A stretch of 64,000 bases of DNA from Acinetobacter lwoffii (GCF_002321025.1 NZ_DCLL01000035.1:21326-85325), one strand, 5' to 3'; positions 27,192 to 36,011 are shown, counted from the stretch's first letter. Notes: a model not told the origin generated them from the letters alone. Made by a program: numbers and translations.

Positions 27192-27947
27192 TTACCAGTT
27201 CATGTTTGGATATGAGCGCTGCATATATTGCAGTTCGGCCAAAACAAAACCGAGATGCTCTGTATGTAAACCCTGTTTAGCCCCACTGCGATAAGCGCCC
27301 AACTCTGGCAGGCTTAATTTAAATCGGGCTAACTCGGCTGTAATGGTCTCCAGCCACTGTGCTTTTAAATGTTCAATATCTGGAATGACACCGCTATCGA
27401 CTAGCTGTCTTTCATCAGCCGTCAGGACAAAAAGTTCCTCGGTAAAGCGCCATAACTGGTTTAAACCTTGCTGGTTTTTTTCATGCGCTTCTGCGGTACC
27501 TAAACTTAATCGTTCCATCCAGGTGGTGGAAAAACGCTGGTGATATTTCACTTCTTTGAGTGATTTCACTGCAAAAGCAGCTAGTTCAGCATGCTGACTT
27601 TGACTTAAGGCGCTAAACAATAAAGCATGGTAGTGATCCATCAACCACTGGCGCACCAAAGTCTGGGCAAAATCACCATTCGGCTGTTCACACAGCAGCA
27701 AATTACGGTATTCACGCTCGGTTCGGAAATAAGCCAGCTTGTCTTCATCACGGCCCTGTCCTTCCACTTCACCTGCCAGACTGAGGGCAGTACGTGCCTG
27801 ACCCAATAAATCCAGTCCGATATTGGCCAAGGCAATATCCAGCTCCAGTTCAGGTGCATGACCACACCACTCTGCCAAACGATGTGACAGGATCAGTTGA
27901 CTGTCACCCACATGTAAAAGAAATTCTGCCAATACTTGATTTGTCAT
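27192..27947 (-). CDS. paaC: PaaC, structural subunit of the phenylacetyl-CoA epoxidase
   Basis: A 251-residue ferritin-like helical protein. It pairs with PaaA in the 1,2-phenylacetyl-CoA epoxidase core but carries no functional di-iron centre in known systems. Recognisable segments are ILSHRLAEWCGHAPELE (about residues 17-33), DIALANIGLDLLGQAR (about 35-50) and the KEVKYHQRFS helix (about 132-141). The start at ATG 27947 has AGGTGAAG upstream; an ATG three codons earlier is weaker. It sits 17 bases after paaB. Confidence 0.95.
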   Translation of the reverse strand: MTNQVLAEFLLHVGDSQLILSHRLAEWCGHAPELELDIALANIGLDLLGQARTALSLAGEVEGQGRDEDKLAYFRTEREYRNLLLCEQPNGDFAQTLVRQWLMDHYHALLFSALSQSQHAELAAFAVKSLKEVKYHQRFSTTWMERLSLGTAEAHEKNQQGLNQLWRFTEELFVLTADERQLVDSGVIPDIEHLKAQWLETITAELARFKLSLPELGAYRSGAKQGLHTEHLGFVLAELQYMQRSYPNMNW

Positions 27948-27964
27948 AATCTTCACCTTTCCCT

Positions 27965-28255
27965 TTACATGTGCTCGATGCCAGCTGGAATGTTATAAAA
28001 GGTTGGATGGCGATAAACCTTGTCCAAAGCGGGTTCAAAAAATTCTGCTTTTTCATCTGGCTGTGAAGAGGTAATCAATTCAGATTTCACCACCCAGATA
28101 CTGATCCCTTCATTGCGGCGGGTATATACATCGCGGGCATTTTGTAGTGCGACTTCCTCATCCGGTGCACGCAGGCTGCCGACATGACGGTGACTCAGAC
28201 CCTGTTTACTACGCACAAACACTTCATAAAGTGACCAGTTATTTTTGTTATTCAT
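27965..28255 (-). CDS. paaB: PaaB, small subunit of the phenylacetyl-CoA epoxidase
   Basis: A 96-residue protein with the PaaB pattern: WSLYEVFVRSKQGLSHRHVG (about residues 6-25), APDEEVALQNARDVYTRRNE (about 29-48) and SIWVVKS. PaaB bridges PaaAC heterodimers in the epoxidase. The start at ATG 28255 (MNNKNN) is preferred over the in-frame start two codons upstream. It lies between paaA and paaC, which is the standard order. Confidence 0.95.
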   Translation of the reverse strand: MNNKNNWSLYEVFVRSKQGLSHRHVGSLRAPDEEVALQNARDVYTRRNEGISIWVVKSELITSSQPDEKAEFFEPALDKVYRHPTFYNIPAGIEHM

Positions 28256-28288
28256 GAGCAAATTTCCTTGTATTGATCAAACTATTTT

Positions 28289-29233
28289 TTAAGCAACTTT
28301 TTGTGCTGCTGACTGTTGCTGCTGTTTCTGCGCATAGACTGCTGCTGAATCACGTACCCACTTGCCGCCTTCCCAGGCTTTGCGACGTGCTTCGATACGC
28401 TCATGGTTACACGGTCCCTTGCCTGCAAGAATCGCAAAAAACTCATCCCAATTGATTTCACCAAATTCGTAATGTCCGGTTGCTTCATTGAATTTGAGGT
28501 CTGGATCTGGAACGGTTAAACCCAGCTGCAAAACTTGCGACACGGTGTTATCGACAAATTTCTGACGTAGCTCATCGTTGCTGAATAATTTAATTTTCCA
28601 CTGCATACTTTGTGCACTGTTCGGTGAATTATCGTCACTTGGACCAAACATCATCAGTGCCGGCCACCAGAAACGGTTCACTGCATCCTGTGCCATCTGC
28701 TTTTGTTCCGGCGTACCATTGGCCAGTTCCATCATGGCTTCAAAGCCCTGACGCTGATGGAAACTTTCTTCCTTACAGACACGCACCATAGCTCGGGCAT
28801 AAGGACCGTAAGACGTACGGCAAAGCGCAACCTGATTGACAATTGCTGCACCATCCACCAGCCAGCCAATCGCGGCAACATCGGCCCAGCTCAGGGTTGG
28901 ATAGTTAAAAATTGAGGAATATTTCATGCGACCGGCAATCAGTTTATCCATCATGTCGTCACGATCGGCACCCAGGGTTTCTGCAGCACTGTACAGATAC
29001 AAAGCATGACCGGCTTCATCCTGAACTTTTGCCATCAGCACGGCTTTACGTTTTAAAGTCGGTGCACGGGTAATCCAGTTGCCTTCCGGCAACATGCCCA
29101 CCACTTCAGAGTGTGCATGCTGACCAATCTGACGAATTAAAGTTTTACGATAAGCCTCCGGCATCCAGTCCTTCGGCTCGATGGAAATATCCTTTTCAAT
29201 CTTTTGATCAAAGATTTGTTGTTGATTATTCAT
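28289..29233 (-). CDS. paaA: PaaA, catalytic di-iron subunit of the phenylacetyl-CoA epoxidase
   Basis: A 314-residue ferritin-fold oxygenase subunit that inserts oxygen into the ring of phenylacetyl-CoA to form the 1,2-epoxide. Iron-ligand helices are seen as KVQDEAGHALYLY (about residues 67-79; ExxH), and CKEESFHQRQGF (about 151-162; ExxxH). The C-terminal INWDEFFAI and GKGPCNHERIEARR are conserved in PaaA. The frame extends to 29296, but ATG 29233 has GAGGGAA 5 bases upstream, so it is taken as the start. It is the first gene of the leftward paa operon, behind a putative PaaX site. Confidence 0.96.
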   Translation of the reverse strand: MNNQQQIFDQKIEKDISIEPKDWMPEAYRKTLIRQIGQHAHSEVVGMLPEGNWITRAPTLKRKAVLMAKVQDEAGHALYLYSAAETLGADRDDMMDKLIAGRMKYSSIFNYPTLSWADVAAIGWLVDGAAIVNQVALCRTSYGPYARAMVRVCKEESFHQRQGFEAMMELANGTPEQKQMAQDAVNRFWWPALMMFGPSDDNSPNSAQSMQWKIKLFSNDELRQKFVDNTVSQVLQLGLTVPDPDLKFNEATGHYEFGEINWDEFFAILAGKGPCNHERIEARRKAWEGGKWVRDSAAVYAQKQQQQSAAQKVA

Positions 29234-29276
29234 TGTTCCCTCACTTATCCCAAGTGTTGATACATTCAAATTAAAA

Positions 29277-29315
29277 CGATACAAAATTAAAATCAATATC
29301 TATTTATTGGTATCA
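29277..29315 (-). promoter_or_regulatory. Putative PaaX operator before paaA
   Basis: CGATAC (29277-29282), then exactly 27 bases, then GTATCA (29310-29315). The two halves are an imperfect dyad. The E. coli PaaX operator is, from memory, TGATTC-N27-GAATCA, with the same spacing. It lies 44-82 bases upstream of the paaA start. The same layout recurs before paaZ and the MFS gene. Confidence 0.65.
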
Positions 29316-29440
29316 TTTAATTTTTATCCCTTATTTTTTATAAATATATGTTTTACATCATTTAATATTTTTTATTTTATTGTTATTCATTTTTAAACAC
29401 AGATTTATGATTGACATTTTCAATTTTTCAACACAAATTA

Positions 29441-29479
29441 TGAAACATCAAAATTAAAAATACACCTCAAAACGTATCA
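29441..29479 (+). promoter_or_regulatory. Putative PaaX operator before paaZ
   Basis: TGAAAC (29441-29446), then exactly 27 bases, then GTATCA (29474-29479), ending 17 bases before the paaZ start and just upstream of its GGAG ribosome-binding site. The left half differs by one base from TGATAC. Placement over the start region suits repression. Confidence 0.6.
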
Positions 29480-29496
29480 TAAATGGAGTTTTTACA

Positions 29497-31608
29497 ATGT
29501 TAGAGTTAGACAGCAGCTCAAGCACAATGGATTATCAAGATACTGAATCAACTCATAATCCTATTGCCATCAAAAGCTTAGCTTCACTGGTGTACGGCCA
29601 AGAATACACAGCGCAAGCCGATTTACGTACGGTTTATCATGCCATTAGCGGTGAGGCGGTTTATCAAGTTGGCAGTCAGGGCATCGATACCCAAGCCGTG
29701 GTGAAGTATGCCAAACAAAAAGGTGCGACTATTGCCACATGGACGTTTCATCAACGTGCCAATGCACTGAAGCAAGTGGCACAGTATTTGATGGAACGCA
29801 AAGAAGACTTTTATGAACTTGCCAAGGCAACCGGCTGTACCCGTAAAGATGCCTGGATTGATATTGAAGGCGGGATTGGGACCTTATATGCCTATTCGAG
29901 TTTGGTGCGTCGCGAACTGAGTGATGAAACCGCATGGGTTGAAGATGCATGGATTCCGCTATCCAAGCAAGGCAACTTTGGCGCCAAACATATACTGAGT
30001 CCTAAAGCCGGTGTCGCAGTGCATATCAATGCCTTTAACTTCCCGATCTGGGGCATGCTGGAGAAAATCGCACCGACGCTACTAGCAGGCGTACCCTGTA
30101 TTGTCAAACCGGCAACAGAAGGTGCCGAGCTGACCCACGCCGTGGTCAAAGCTATTCATGAAAGCGGCTTTTTACCAGAAGGTTCACTTCAGCTGATTTG
30201 CGGTCAGATTTATGATTTATTTGATCATTTAAATCCTCAAGATACGGTCACCTTTACCGGTTCAGCATCAACAGGACAAAAACTCCGTTCTCATCCGCAC
30301 CTCAATGCCTACTCTATTCCATTCACGATGGAGGCAGATTCAGTCAACAGCGCGATTTTGACTGAACAAGCCAATGACGAAAGCATTGATTTATTTGTCC
30401 GTGAAGTCTTCCGTGAAATGACCTCTAAAGCCGGACAAAAATGTACCGCAATTCGTCGTGCATTCATTCCGGCTGAACTTTTGGACACCGTACAGAGTCG
30501 CCTAATTGAAAAACTGAAAAAAGTCGTTGTGGGTAATCCGGCTCAGGAAGGCGTGACGATGGGTGCTTTGGCCAGCGTCAAACAGAAATATGATGTCGCG
30601 GCAAAAGTTGAACAGCTCAGCCAGGATGCAGAGATCGTATTCGGTAGCCACTTGCGTCAGGACTTTAAGATTCAAGTACAAAATACGGAGAAATCTGCAT
30701 GTTATCCGCCCACCGTCTTGCTATGCAAAGCGCCGGCTCAGGCAGAAAATATCCATAAGATTGAAGCCTTTGGACCTGTAGTGACTTTAATGCCATATAC
30801 TGACCTGGCTCAACTTGCTGACCTGGTGGCACGTGGCGAAGGTAGTCTGGTGGCATCCATCGTACGCAATACCGATGAAAACATTGAACAACTGCTTGGA
30901 AAAATTGCGCCATGGCATGGCCGGATTCATATTCTGGATGCTGAAAGTGCCAAGGAAAGTACTGGACATGGTTCTCCATTACCTTTACTGGTGCATGGCG
31001 GACCGGGACGTGCCGGTGGTGGTGAGGAGCTCGGTGGCTTGCGCGCAGTGAAACATTATATGCAACGTACGGCTATTCAAGGCTCCCCGAATGCCATGAC
31101 TCAAGTGGGTCATAGCTGGACGGCTGGCGCTCAGGTCTTTGAAGACCGCGTGCATCCTTTTAAAAAATCATTTGATGAATTGCGTATCGGCGAGCGCTTG
31201 CTGACTGCACGACGTAGCGTGACCGAAGCGGATCTGGTGAATTTCGGCTGCCTGAGCGGTGATCACTTCTATGCGCATATGGACAAGATTGCTGCAGCAG
31301 AATCCCTGTTTGGTGAACGTGTGGCACATGGCTATTTCGTGGTGTCTGCCGCAGCCGGTTTATTCGTTGATGCCGCCCAGGGCCCAGTCATTGCCAACTA
31401 TGGCATGGACAACTTGCGCTTTGTAGAACCGGTGAAAATTGGCGATACCATTCAGGTGGAACTGACCTGTAAGCAGAAAACTCCGAAAGCACTGCGCGAT
31501 CCGGCACAGAAACCACATGGTGTCGTGGTCTGGGATATTAAAGTGAAAAACCAGCGCAATGAACTGGTTGCAACCTACGATATTTTAACGCTGGTTGAAC
31601 GTGGCTAA
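29497..31608 (+). CDS. paaZ: PaaZ, bifunctional oxepin-CoA hydrolase / aldehyde dehydrogenase
   Basis: A 703-residue fusion protein that opens the oxepin-CoA ring and oxidises the resulting aldehyde. The aldehyde dehydrogenase part (about residues 25-545) has FTGSASTGQKL (about 251-261), MEADSVNSAIL with the catalytic Glu (about 277) and GQKCTAIRRAF with the catalytic Cys (about 316). The C-terminal MaoC-like (R)-hydratase part (about 560-700) has FGCLSGDHFYAHMD, the Asp/His active-site motif. It is divergent from paaA, with its own putative PaaX site, and ends in a terminator. Confidence 0.97.
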   Translation: MLELDSSSSTMDYQDTESTHNPIAIKSLASLVYGQEYTAQADLRTVYHAISGEAVYQVGSQGIDTQAVVKYAKQKGATIATWTFHQRANALKQVAQYLMERKEDFYELAKATGCTRKDAWIDIEGGIGTLYAYSSLVRRELSDETAWVEDAWIPLSKQGNFGAKHILSPKAGVAVHINAFNFPIWGMLEKIAPTLLAGVPCIVKPATEGAELTHAVVKAIHESGFLPEGSLQLICGQIYDLFDHLNPQDTVTFTGSASTGQKLRSHPHLNAYSIPFTMEADSVNSAILTEQANDESIDLFVREVFREMTSKAGQKCTAIRRAFIPAELLDTVQSRLIEKLKKVVVGNPAQEGVTMGALASVKQKYDVAAKVEQLSQDAEIVFGSHLRQDFKIQVQNTEKSACYPPTVLLCKAPAQAENIHKIEAFGPVVTLMPYTDLAQLADLVARGEGSLVASIVRNTDENIEQLLGKIAPWHGRIHILDAESAKESTGHGSPLPLLVHGGPGRAGGGEELGGLRAVKHYMQRTAIQGSPNAMTQVGHSWTAGAQVFEDRVHPFKKSFDELRIGERLLTARRSVTEADLVNFGCLSGDHFYAHMDKIAAAESLFGERVAHGYFVVSAAAGLFVDAAQGPVIANYGMDNLRFVEPVKIGDTIQVELTCKQKTPKALRDPAQKPHGVVVWDIKVKNQRNELVATYDILTLVERG

Positions 31609-31618
31609 AAATTCACAC

Positions 31619-31651
31619 CAAAAAAAGGAATTATTATGATTCCTTTTTTTT
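31619..31651. terminator. Intrinsic terminator downstream of paaZ
   Basis: A7GGAAT and ATTCCTTTTTTTT form a stem with a short loop, about 10 bases past the paaZ stop, followed by a T-run. The MFS gene therefore needs its own promoter. Confidence 0.8.
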
Positions 31652-31727
31652 GTCTTTTAAAATTATTTGTATCTATTTTTAAAAACAGATTGACGTCTAT
31701 CCATTTAGCCTCTAGATTATTTAAATG

Positions 31728-31766
31728 CGATACAATATAAAAACAACAAATAAATTAAAAGTATCA
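31728..31766 (+). promoter_or_regulatory. Putative PaaX operator before the MFS transporter gene
   Basis: CGATAC (31728-31733), then exactly 27 bases, then GTATCA (31761-31766), 35 bases before the transporter start. Both half-sites are identical to those before paaA. This links the transporter to the phenylacetate regulon. Confidence 0.65.
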
Positions 31767-31801
31767 AATAAATATCTCAAACGATCAGCACAGGATGTTG
31801 C

Positions 31802-33241
31802 ATGATGAATGATAAATCGCTGAACCTAGAAATGGTTGAAAGGACGATTCAACCAACAAATCAAAATTTTGAGCCTACACCGACAGAAACGGCCGTGCCG
31901 CTGTCTGAACAGATTGAACCACCACCGGAAAGCAGCACCTATCAATGGTATGTGGTGGTCATTTGTATGGTGGCTTACATTCTGTCATTTGTAGACCGTC
32001 AAATTTTATCGCTCATGATTGAACCGATTAAAGCCGATTTAATGCTAAGCGATACCCAGTTTAGTCTATTGCAAGGTCTGGCCTTCTCCTTGTTTTATGC
32101 CATTATGGGTCTGCCCATTGCCGCGCTGGCGGATCAAAAGTCCCGAATTAAAATTATTGCGACCGGGATTGCTTTCTGGAGTCTTGCCACAGCGGCATGT
32201 GGTCTCAGTAAAAACTTTATTCAAATGTTTATTGCACGTTTGAGTGTCGGTGCCGGTGAAGCCGCGCTTTCCCCTGCCTTTTATTCAATCGTTGCCGATT
32301 TATTTCCGAAAGATAAATTAGGCCGTGCACTCGGTGTATATGCGATTGGTGCCTTTATTGGTTCGGGCCTAGCTTTCCTGATTGGCGGCTATGTGATTGG
32401 CCTGCTAAAAGATGTCAGCTTCGTAGCTTTACCTCTCATTGGTGAAGTGAAAACCTGGCAACTCACCTTTATGATTGTGGGTCTACCGGGCGTATTGCTG
32501 GCTCTACTCATGGTACTGACGGTGCGTGAACCTGCACGTAAGGGCATGAAAGTCGGTCAGGATGGTCAGGTCATTAAAGCCTCTTTCAAAAATTCGATTG
32601 GTTTTATCAAGACACATAAAAAGACCTTCTTCTGTCATTTTATTGGCTTTTCTTTTTACACCATGATGCTGTATTCGCTACTGGGCTGGGCACCCGCCTA
32701 TTACATGCGTAATTTCGGTCTGGATGCGAGTCAAACCGGTTATATCCTCGGTACGATTATCCTGGTCGCGAATACTTCGGGAGCCCTGTTCTGTGGCTGG
32801 CTGATCGACTTCTTTTCAAAGCGTGGCTATAGCGATGCTGCAATTCGTACCGGTGCCATTGGCTGTGCGGCGCTGATTATTCCGAGTGTGCTGTTTACTC
32901 AGGTCGATAATATGCAGCTTTCATTTGCGCTGATTTTTGTGGCGATGTTCTTCTCCACTTTCCCGATTCCTGCATCCGCTGCTGCTACGCAAATGCTGAC
33001 ACCAAACCAGTTACGAGCCCAGGTCTCTGCCAAGTTTCTGCTAATTTCAAATCTGATTGCCTTAGGCATCGGAACCACCGCAGTGGCGTTGATCACGGAT
33101 AAATATTTTCAGAACACGATGATGGTTGGTAATTCTATTTCGATCGTCAATGCCATTGCCGGAGTGATTGGCTTCTTCTTGTTGTATAAGGGCTGTCAGT
33201 ATTATCGTGAGAGTATGAAAGTCGAAAAACTGGCTGACTAA
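31802..33241 (+). CDS. MFS transporter, probable phenylacetate-regulon uptake permease
   Basis: A 479-residue major-facilitator protein of the spinster-like group with about 12 transmembrane segments after a polar N-terminal stretch of about 50 residues. The motif A loop is GLPIAALADQKSRIKI (about residues 105-120), and RLSVGAGEAALSPAFYSIVA (about 145-164) is typical of this group, which includes transporters for aromatic and other organic acids. It follows paaZ but is cut off from it by a terminator, and it has its own copy of the putative PaaX site. I infer that it imports phenylacetate or a related aromatic acid; export cannot be excluded. Confidence 0.85.
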   Translation: MMNDKSLNLEMVERTIQPTNQNFEPTPTETAVPLSEQIEPPPESSTYQWYVVVICMVAYILSFVDRQILSLMIEPIKADLMLSDTQFSLLQGLAFSLFYAIMGLPIAALADQKSRIKIIATGIAFWSLATAACGLSKNFIQMFIARLSVGAGEAALSPAFYSIVADLFPKDKLGRALGVYAIGAFIGSGLAFLIGGYVIGLLKDVSFVALPLIGEVKTWQLTFMIVGLPGVLLALLMVLTVREPARKGMKVGQDGQVIKASFKNSIGFIKTHKKTFFCHFIGFSFYTMMLYSLLGWAPAYYMRNFGLDASQTGYILGTIILVANTSGALFCGWLIDFFSKRGYSDAAIRTGAIGCAALIIPSVLFTQVDNMQLSFALIFVAMFFSTFPIPASAAATQMLTPNQLRAQVSAKFLLISNLIALGIGTTAVALITDKYFQNTMMVGNSISIVNAIAGVIGFFLLYKGCQYYRESMKVEKLAD

Positions 33242-33281
33242 AATAGCTGGATATGAATCAGCCATCTTAAGCTTCACTGTG

Positions 33282-33316
33282 AAAGGCCTTTAATCCACAT
33301 TAAAGGCCTTTTTTAT
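33282..33316 (+). terminator. Intrinsic terminator downstream of the MFS gene
   Basis: AAAGGCCTTTA and TAAAGGCCTTT form an 11-bp stem with an 8-base loop, followed by TTTTAT, 40 bases past the transporter stop. Confidence 0.9.
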
Positions 33317-33428
33317 ATCCATTTCATAAGCTCAATTTTCAAGTTCTCAAATTTCAATTCTCCCTCCAACCTAGACATGCTGCCTAAAAAAACGTATAAC
33401 ACCGTTTTAAATTTACAGGTGTGCACCG

Positions 33429-34364
33429 TTGAAACTTGTGCTTGCTCCCATGGAAGGCTTAACCGATCCGATTATGCGTGATGTGCTGACATCCGTAGGT
33501 AGCTTTGACTGGTGTGTGACCGAGTTTATCCGTGTCACCGATTCCCTTCTGCCCGATCATATTTATCATACTTACTGCCCGGAACTGTTGAATGATGGCA
33601 AGACGGCGGCAGGTACACCGGTACATGTCCAATTCTTAGGAAATAATCCGGAGATGCTAGCAGCGAATGCCGCCAAAGTGGCAGCCATGGGCGCACCGGC
33701 AATTGACATGAATTTTGGCTGTCCGGCCAAAACCGTGAACCGTCATCGTGGTGGTTCAGTCCTGCTCGATGAACCCGAAGTCGTGCATGAGCTGGTTAAA
33801 GCCGTGCGTGATGCAGTGCCTGCGCATATTCCGGTTTCCGCCAAAATGCGTCTGGGTTATATGGACCGTAATTTCATGCTGGAAAATGCCCATGCCATTG
33901 AAGATGCAGGAGCAGCATGGGTTACCGTTCATGCACGCACCAAAGCCGATGGCTATACTCCGCCCGCATTCTGGGACCAGCTACAACCGATTCGTGAGAC
34001 ACTTAAGATCAATGTGATCGCCAATGGTGAAATCTGGAACAATGCCGATGCCAAACAGTGCCGTCTGGAATCTGGTTGCGAAGACCTGATGATTGGCCGT
34101 GGTGCAGTAACCACACCCGACCTGACTCAATGTATCCGTCAAAACTCGGATGCACCTTTGATGAAATGGAATGAACTGCTACAACTGCAAATTCGTTTTA
34201 TCAACGGCCCAGCCAAAACTGAGATCGGGATGGTCGGTCGTTACAAGCAATGGCTCGGCATGATGTCGAAACATTATCCTGAAGCCAAAGCATTATGGGA
34301 TGAAGTAAAACGGATTAAAGTTCTGGCCGAGATTACCGAAAAACTGAAAGCTTCAAATATTTAA
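33429..34364 (+). CDS. dusC: tRNA-dihydrouridine(16) synthase DusC
   Basis: A 311-residue FMN-dependent tRNA-dihydrouridine synthase. It begins KLVLAPMEGLTDPIMRD (FMN-binding barrel strand 1), with the catalytic Cys in MNFGCPAKTVNRHRGG (about residues 94-109) and VHARTKADGY (about 178-187). The APMEGLTD start and FNGPAKT-like ending favour DusC, which modifies U16, over DusA or DusB. The start codon is TTG at 33429, with AGGTG 9 bases upstream; no ATG lies before the essential first strand. Single gene with its own terminator. Confidence 0.92.
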   Translation: MKLVLAPMEGLTDPIMRDVLTSVGSFDWCVTEFIRVTDSLLPDHIYHTYCPELLNDGKTAAGTPVHVQFLGNNPEMLAANAAKVAAMGAPAIDMNFGCPAKTVNRHRGGSVLLDEPEVVHELVKAVRDAVPAHIPVSAKMRLGYMDRNFMLENAHAIEDAGAAWVTVHARTKADGYTPPAFWDQLQPIRETLKINVIANGEIWNNADAKQCRLESGCEDLMIGRGAVTTPDLTQCIRQNSDAPLMKWNELLQLQIRFINGPAKTEIGMVGRYKQWLGMMSKHYPEAKALWDEVKRIKVLAEITEKLKASNI

Positions 34365-34368
34365 AACC

Positions 34369-34400
34369 AAAAAGCCTTTGAATGATTTAAAGGCTTTTTT
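34369..34400. terminator. Bidirectional terminator between dusC and the NERD gene
   Basis: AAAAAGCCTTT and AAAGGCTTTTTT pair with a loop of about 9 bases, between convergent genes. Confidence 0.9.
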
Positions 34401-34416
34401 ATGGACTCGTAAAAGC

Positions 34417-35079
34417 TTATGACTGCTTAAGATGCTTTAAATTTTCTACATGCTCCCGATTAGTTTTCCAAGATTTTTCTAAAACTTCTTTTTCTAGCCG
34501 CAGTTGTATCCATTTTAATTTCGTTTCAGAAATCATCTGTTGATCAAAACTTTTCACATAGTCGGTCCAGCCCGCCCCCCGAAATACATGATTTGGCATC
34601 GGCGTTTTAAACACGGCATCTGGCATAAATACAATCACAGAATGCAAAAGATCTGGTTCCACAATATCTGCCAGTAGCTGCTCCAATACTTTGATGTGCT
34701 TATAGTTTTGATGAATCGGATTCTGAAATTTATAACTGTGTTTATAGATTTTCTGGGTCCAGGTTTTTTGTCGCTCGTTTCCAAATATCCAGCCTTTATA
34801 GTTTTTGGTCTCAATCACAAATATTCCGTAAGGACTTAATAACAGATGATCAATTTGCGTGGTCGCACCTGTCCCGTCTGGAAGAGTCAAATCATTGAGC
34901 AGAATATATTGAGGATCTTTTAAATACAGTTTGACATGGGCAGCAACCGCAAATTCTCCTAATTTCCCTTTTAAAAATGGCTTGAATAATTTAAAAATCA
35001 TCACGCCAAAGAAAAGCAGAAGAATCCACCCTAAACTGGACCAGAGTGGACTTAATAGCTGTATGGTAGAATGTTCCAT
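34417..35079 (-). CDS. NERD-domain membrane-anchored protein
   Basis: A 220-residue protein with an N-terminal membrane helix (about residues 10-32) and a nuclease-related domain (NERD). Motifs: GKLGEFAVAAHV (about 38-49), TTQIDHLLLSPYGIFVIETK (about 73-92) with the Asp and the ExK pair typical of the PD-(D/E)xK-like core, and NYKGWIFGNERQKTW. The role of NERD proteins is unclear; a DNA-processing function has been proposed for the family. No partner gene is evident; ogt is 34 bases upstream on the same strand and may share a transcript. Confidence 0.85.
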   Translation of the reverse strand: MEHSTIQLLSPLWSSLGWILLLFFGVMIFKLFKPFLKGKLGEFAVAAHVKLYLKDPQYILLNDLTLPDGTGATTQIDHLLLSPYGIFVIETKNYKGWIFGNERQKTWTQKIYKHSYKFQNPIHQNYKHIKVLEQLLADIVEPDLLHSVIVFMPDAVFKTPMPNHVFRGAGWTDYVKSFDQQMISETKLKWIQLRLEKEVLEKSWKTNREHVENLKHLKQS

Positions 35080-35113
35080 ATTCTAATTTTCATTTATTTT
35101 AAGTGCTTAAATA

Positions 35114-35596
35114 TTAATGCGTTCGCTCAATATTTAACAGGATTTCTTTTTTATCCAAACCACCGGCAAATCCTACCAGCTTGCCACTGCGACCAATCAC
35201 CCGATGACAGGGTGCAATAATCGAAATCGGGTTTTTGCCATTGGCTGCACCCACGGCGCGTACAGCCTTGATATTACCCACCTGTTCAGCAATGTCGCGA
35301 TAGCTTCGCGTCTGTCCGTAGGGAATATTCAGTAGCGCCTGCCAAACCTTTTTCTGAAAATCAGTACCGGCAAAGTCCAAAGGCAGGTCAAAAACATTGC
35401 GCTGACCGGCAAAATATTCTTGGAGCTGGCGTCTGGTTTCAATCAATACCGGATGCTGCGGATTTTCAACCAAGGTCGCCAGTTTCACCCGATTCGGCTG
35501 TTCACAGTCCCAAAGCACAGCCACCAGCGCGGTTTCATTCGCGACCAGCCGTAACTGACCGACGGGAGAATCCATATACAGATAACTTAAGTTCAT
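35114..35596 (-). CDS. ogt: Methylated-DNA--protein-cysteine methyltransferase
   Basis: A 160-residue Ogt/Ada-C type suicide repair protein that moves the alkyl group from O6-alkylguanine to its own Cys. The acceptor motif is IIAPCHRVIGRSGKLVGFAGG (Cys about residue 131); the helix-turn-helix region is KKVWQALLNIPYGQTRSYRD. The start at ATG 35596 (MNLSYLYMDS) is preferred over an upstream TTG. It lacks the Ada N-terminal domain. It precedes the NERD gene by 34 bases. Confidence 0.94.
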   Translation of the reverse strand: MNLSYLYMDSPVGQLRLVANETALVAVLWDCEQPNRVKLATLVENPQHPVLIETRRQLQEYFAGQRNVFDLPLDFAGTDFQKKVWQALLNIPYGQTRSYRDIAEQVGNIKAVRAVGAANGKNPISIIAPCHRVIGRSGKLVGFAGGLDKKEILLNIERTH

Positions 35597-35668
35597 GATG
35601 GCGCCCTGTCCCAATCACTGAGTTCATTTTCTATATTAACCCAGTTCACCGAGACAGGCAGAAACAAA

Positions 35669-35986
35669 TTATGAAGAGGATACTTTCATCAGCACCAGAC
35701 CGGAAATGATGAGTACGGCAGCCAGCATACGCAAGACGGTAGCAGGTTCACCCAGAACCCAAATACCGATGAGAAATGAACCCACTGCACCAATCCCGGT
35801 CCAAATCGTATAGGCTGTACCTAGTGGCAAAGTACGCATCGCATAAGCCAGTAAAGCAAAACTCAGTACCATGAAGACAATGGTAATAATACTTGGGGTG
35901 AGTCTGGTAAAGCCTTCAGACAGCTTCATTGAATATGCCCAAACGATTTCAAAAATACCCGCAAGAATAAGTACAATCCAGGCCAT
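35669..35986 (-). CDS. sugE: SMR-family guanidinium exporter (SugE/Gdx)
   Basis: A 105-residue small multidrug resistance protein with four transmembrane helices. It has the essential Glu in helix 1 (AGIFEIVWAYSMKLSEGFT; Glu13), and the Gdx/SugE signature WAYSMK rather than the drug-exporting EmrE pattern. The Gdx branch exports guanidinium. The riboswitch just upstream (two ACGR-loop hairpins) strongly supports guanidinium as substrate. A strong GGAGG ribosome-binding site precedes the start. Confidence 0.95.
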   Translation of the reverse strand: MAWIVLILAGIFEIVWAYSMKLSEGFTRLTPSIITIVFMVLSFALLAYAMRTLPLGTAYTIWTGIGAVGSFLIGIWVLGEPATVLRMLAAVLIISGLVLMKVSSS

Positions 35987-36011
35987 GCAGCCCTCCTCCT
36001 TTTATATAAGA

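Noticed and set aside
29497..31608. Two separate genes for aldehyde dehydrogenase and MaoC hydratase
   Set aside because: One uninterrupted frame with both domains is the normal form of PaaZ.
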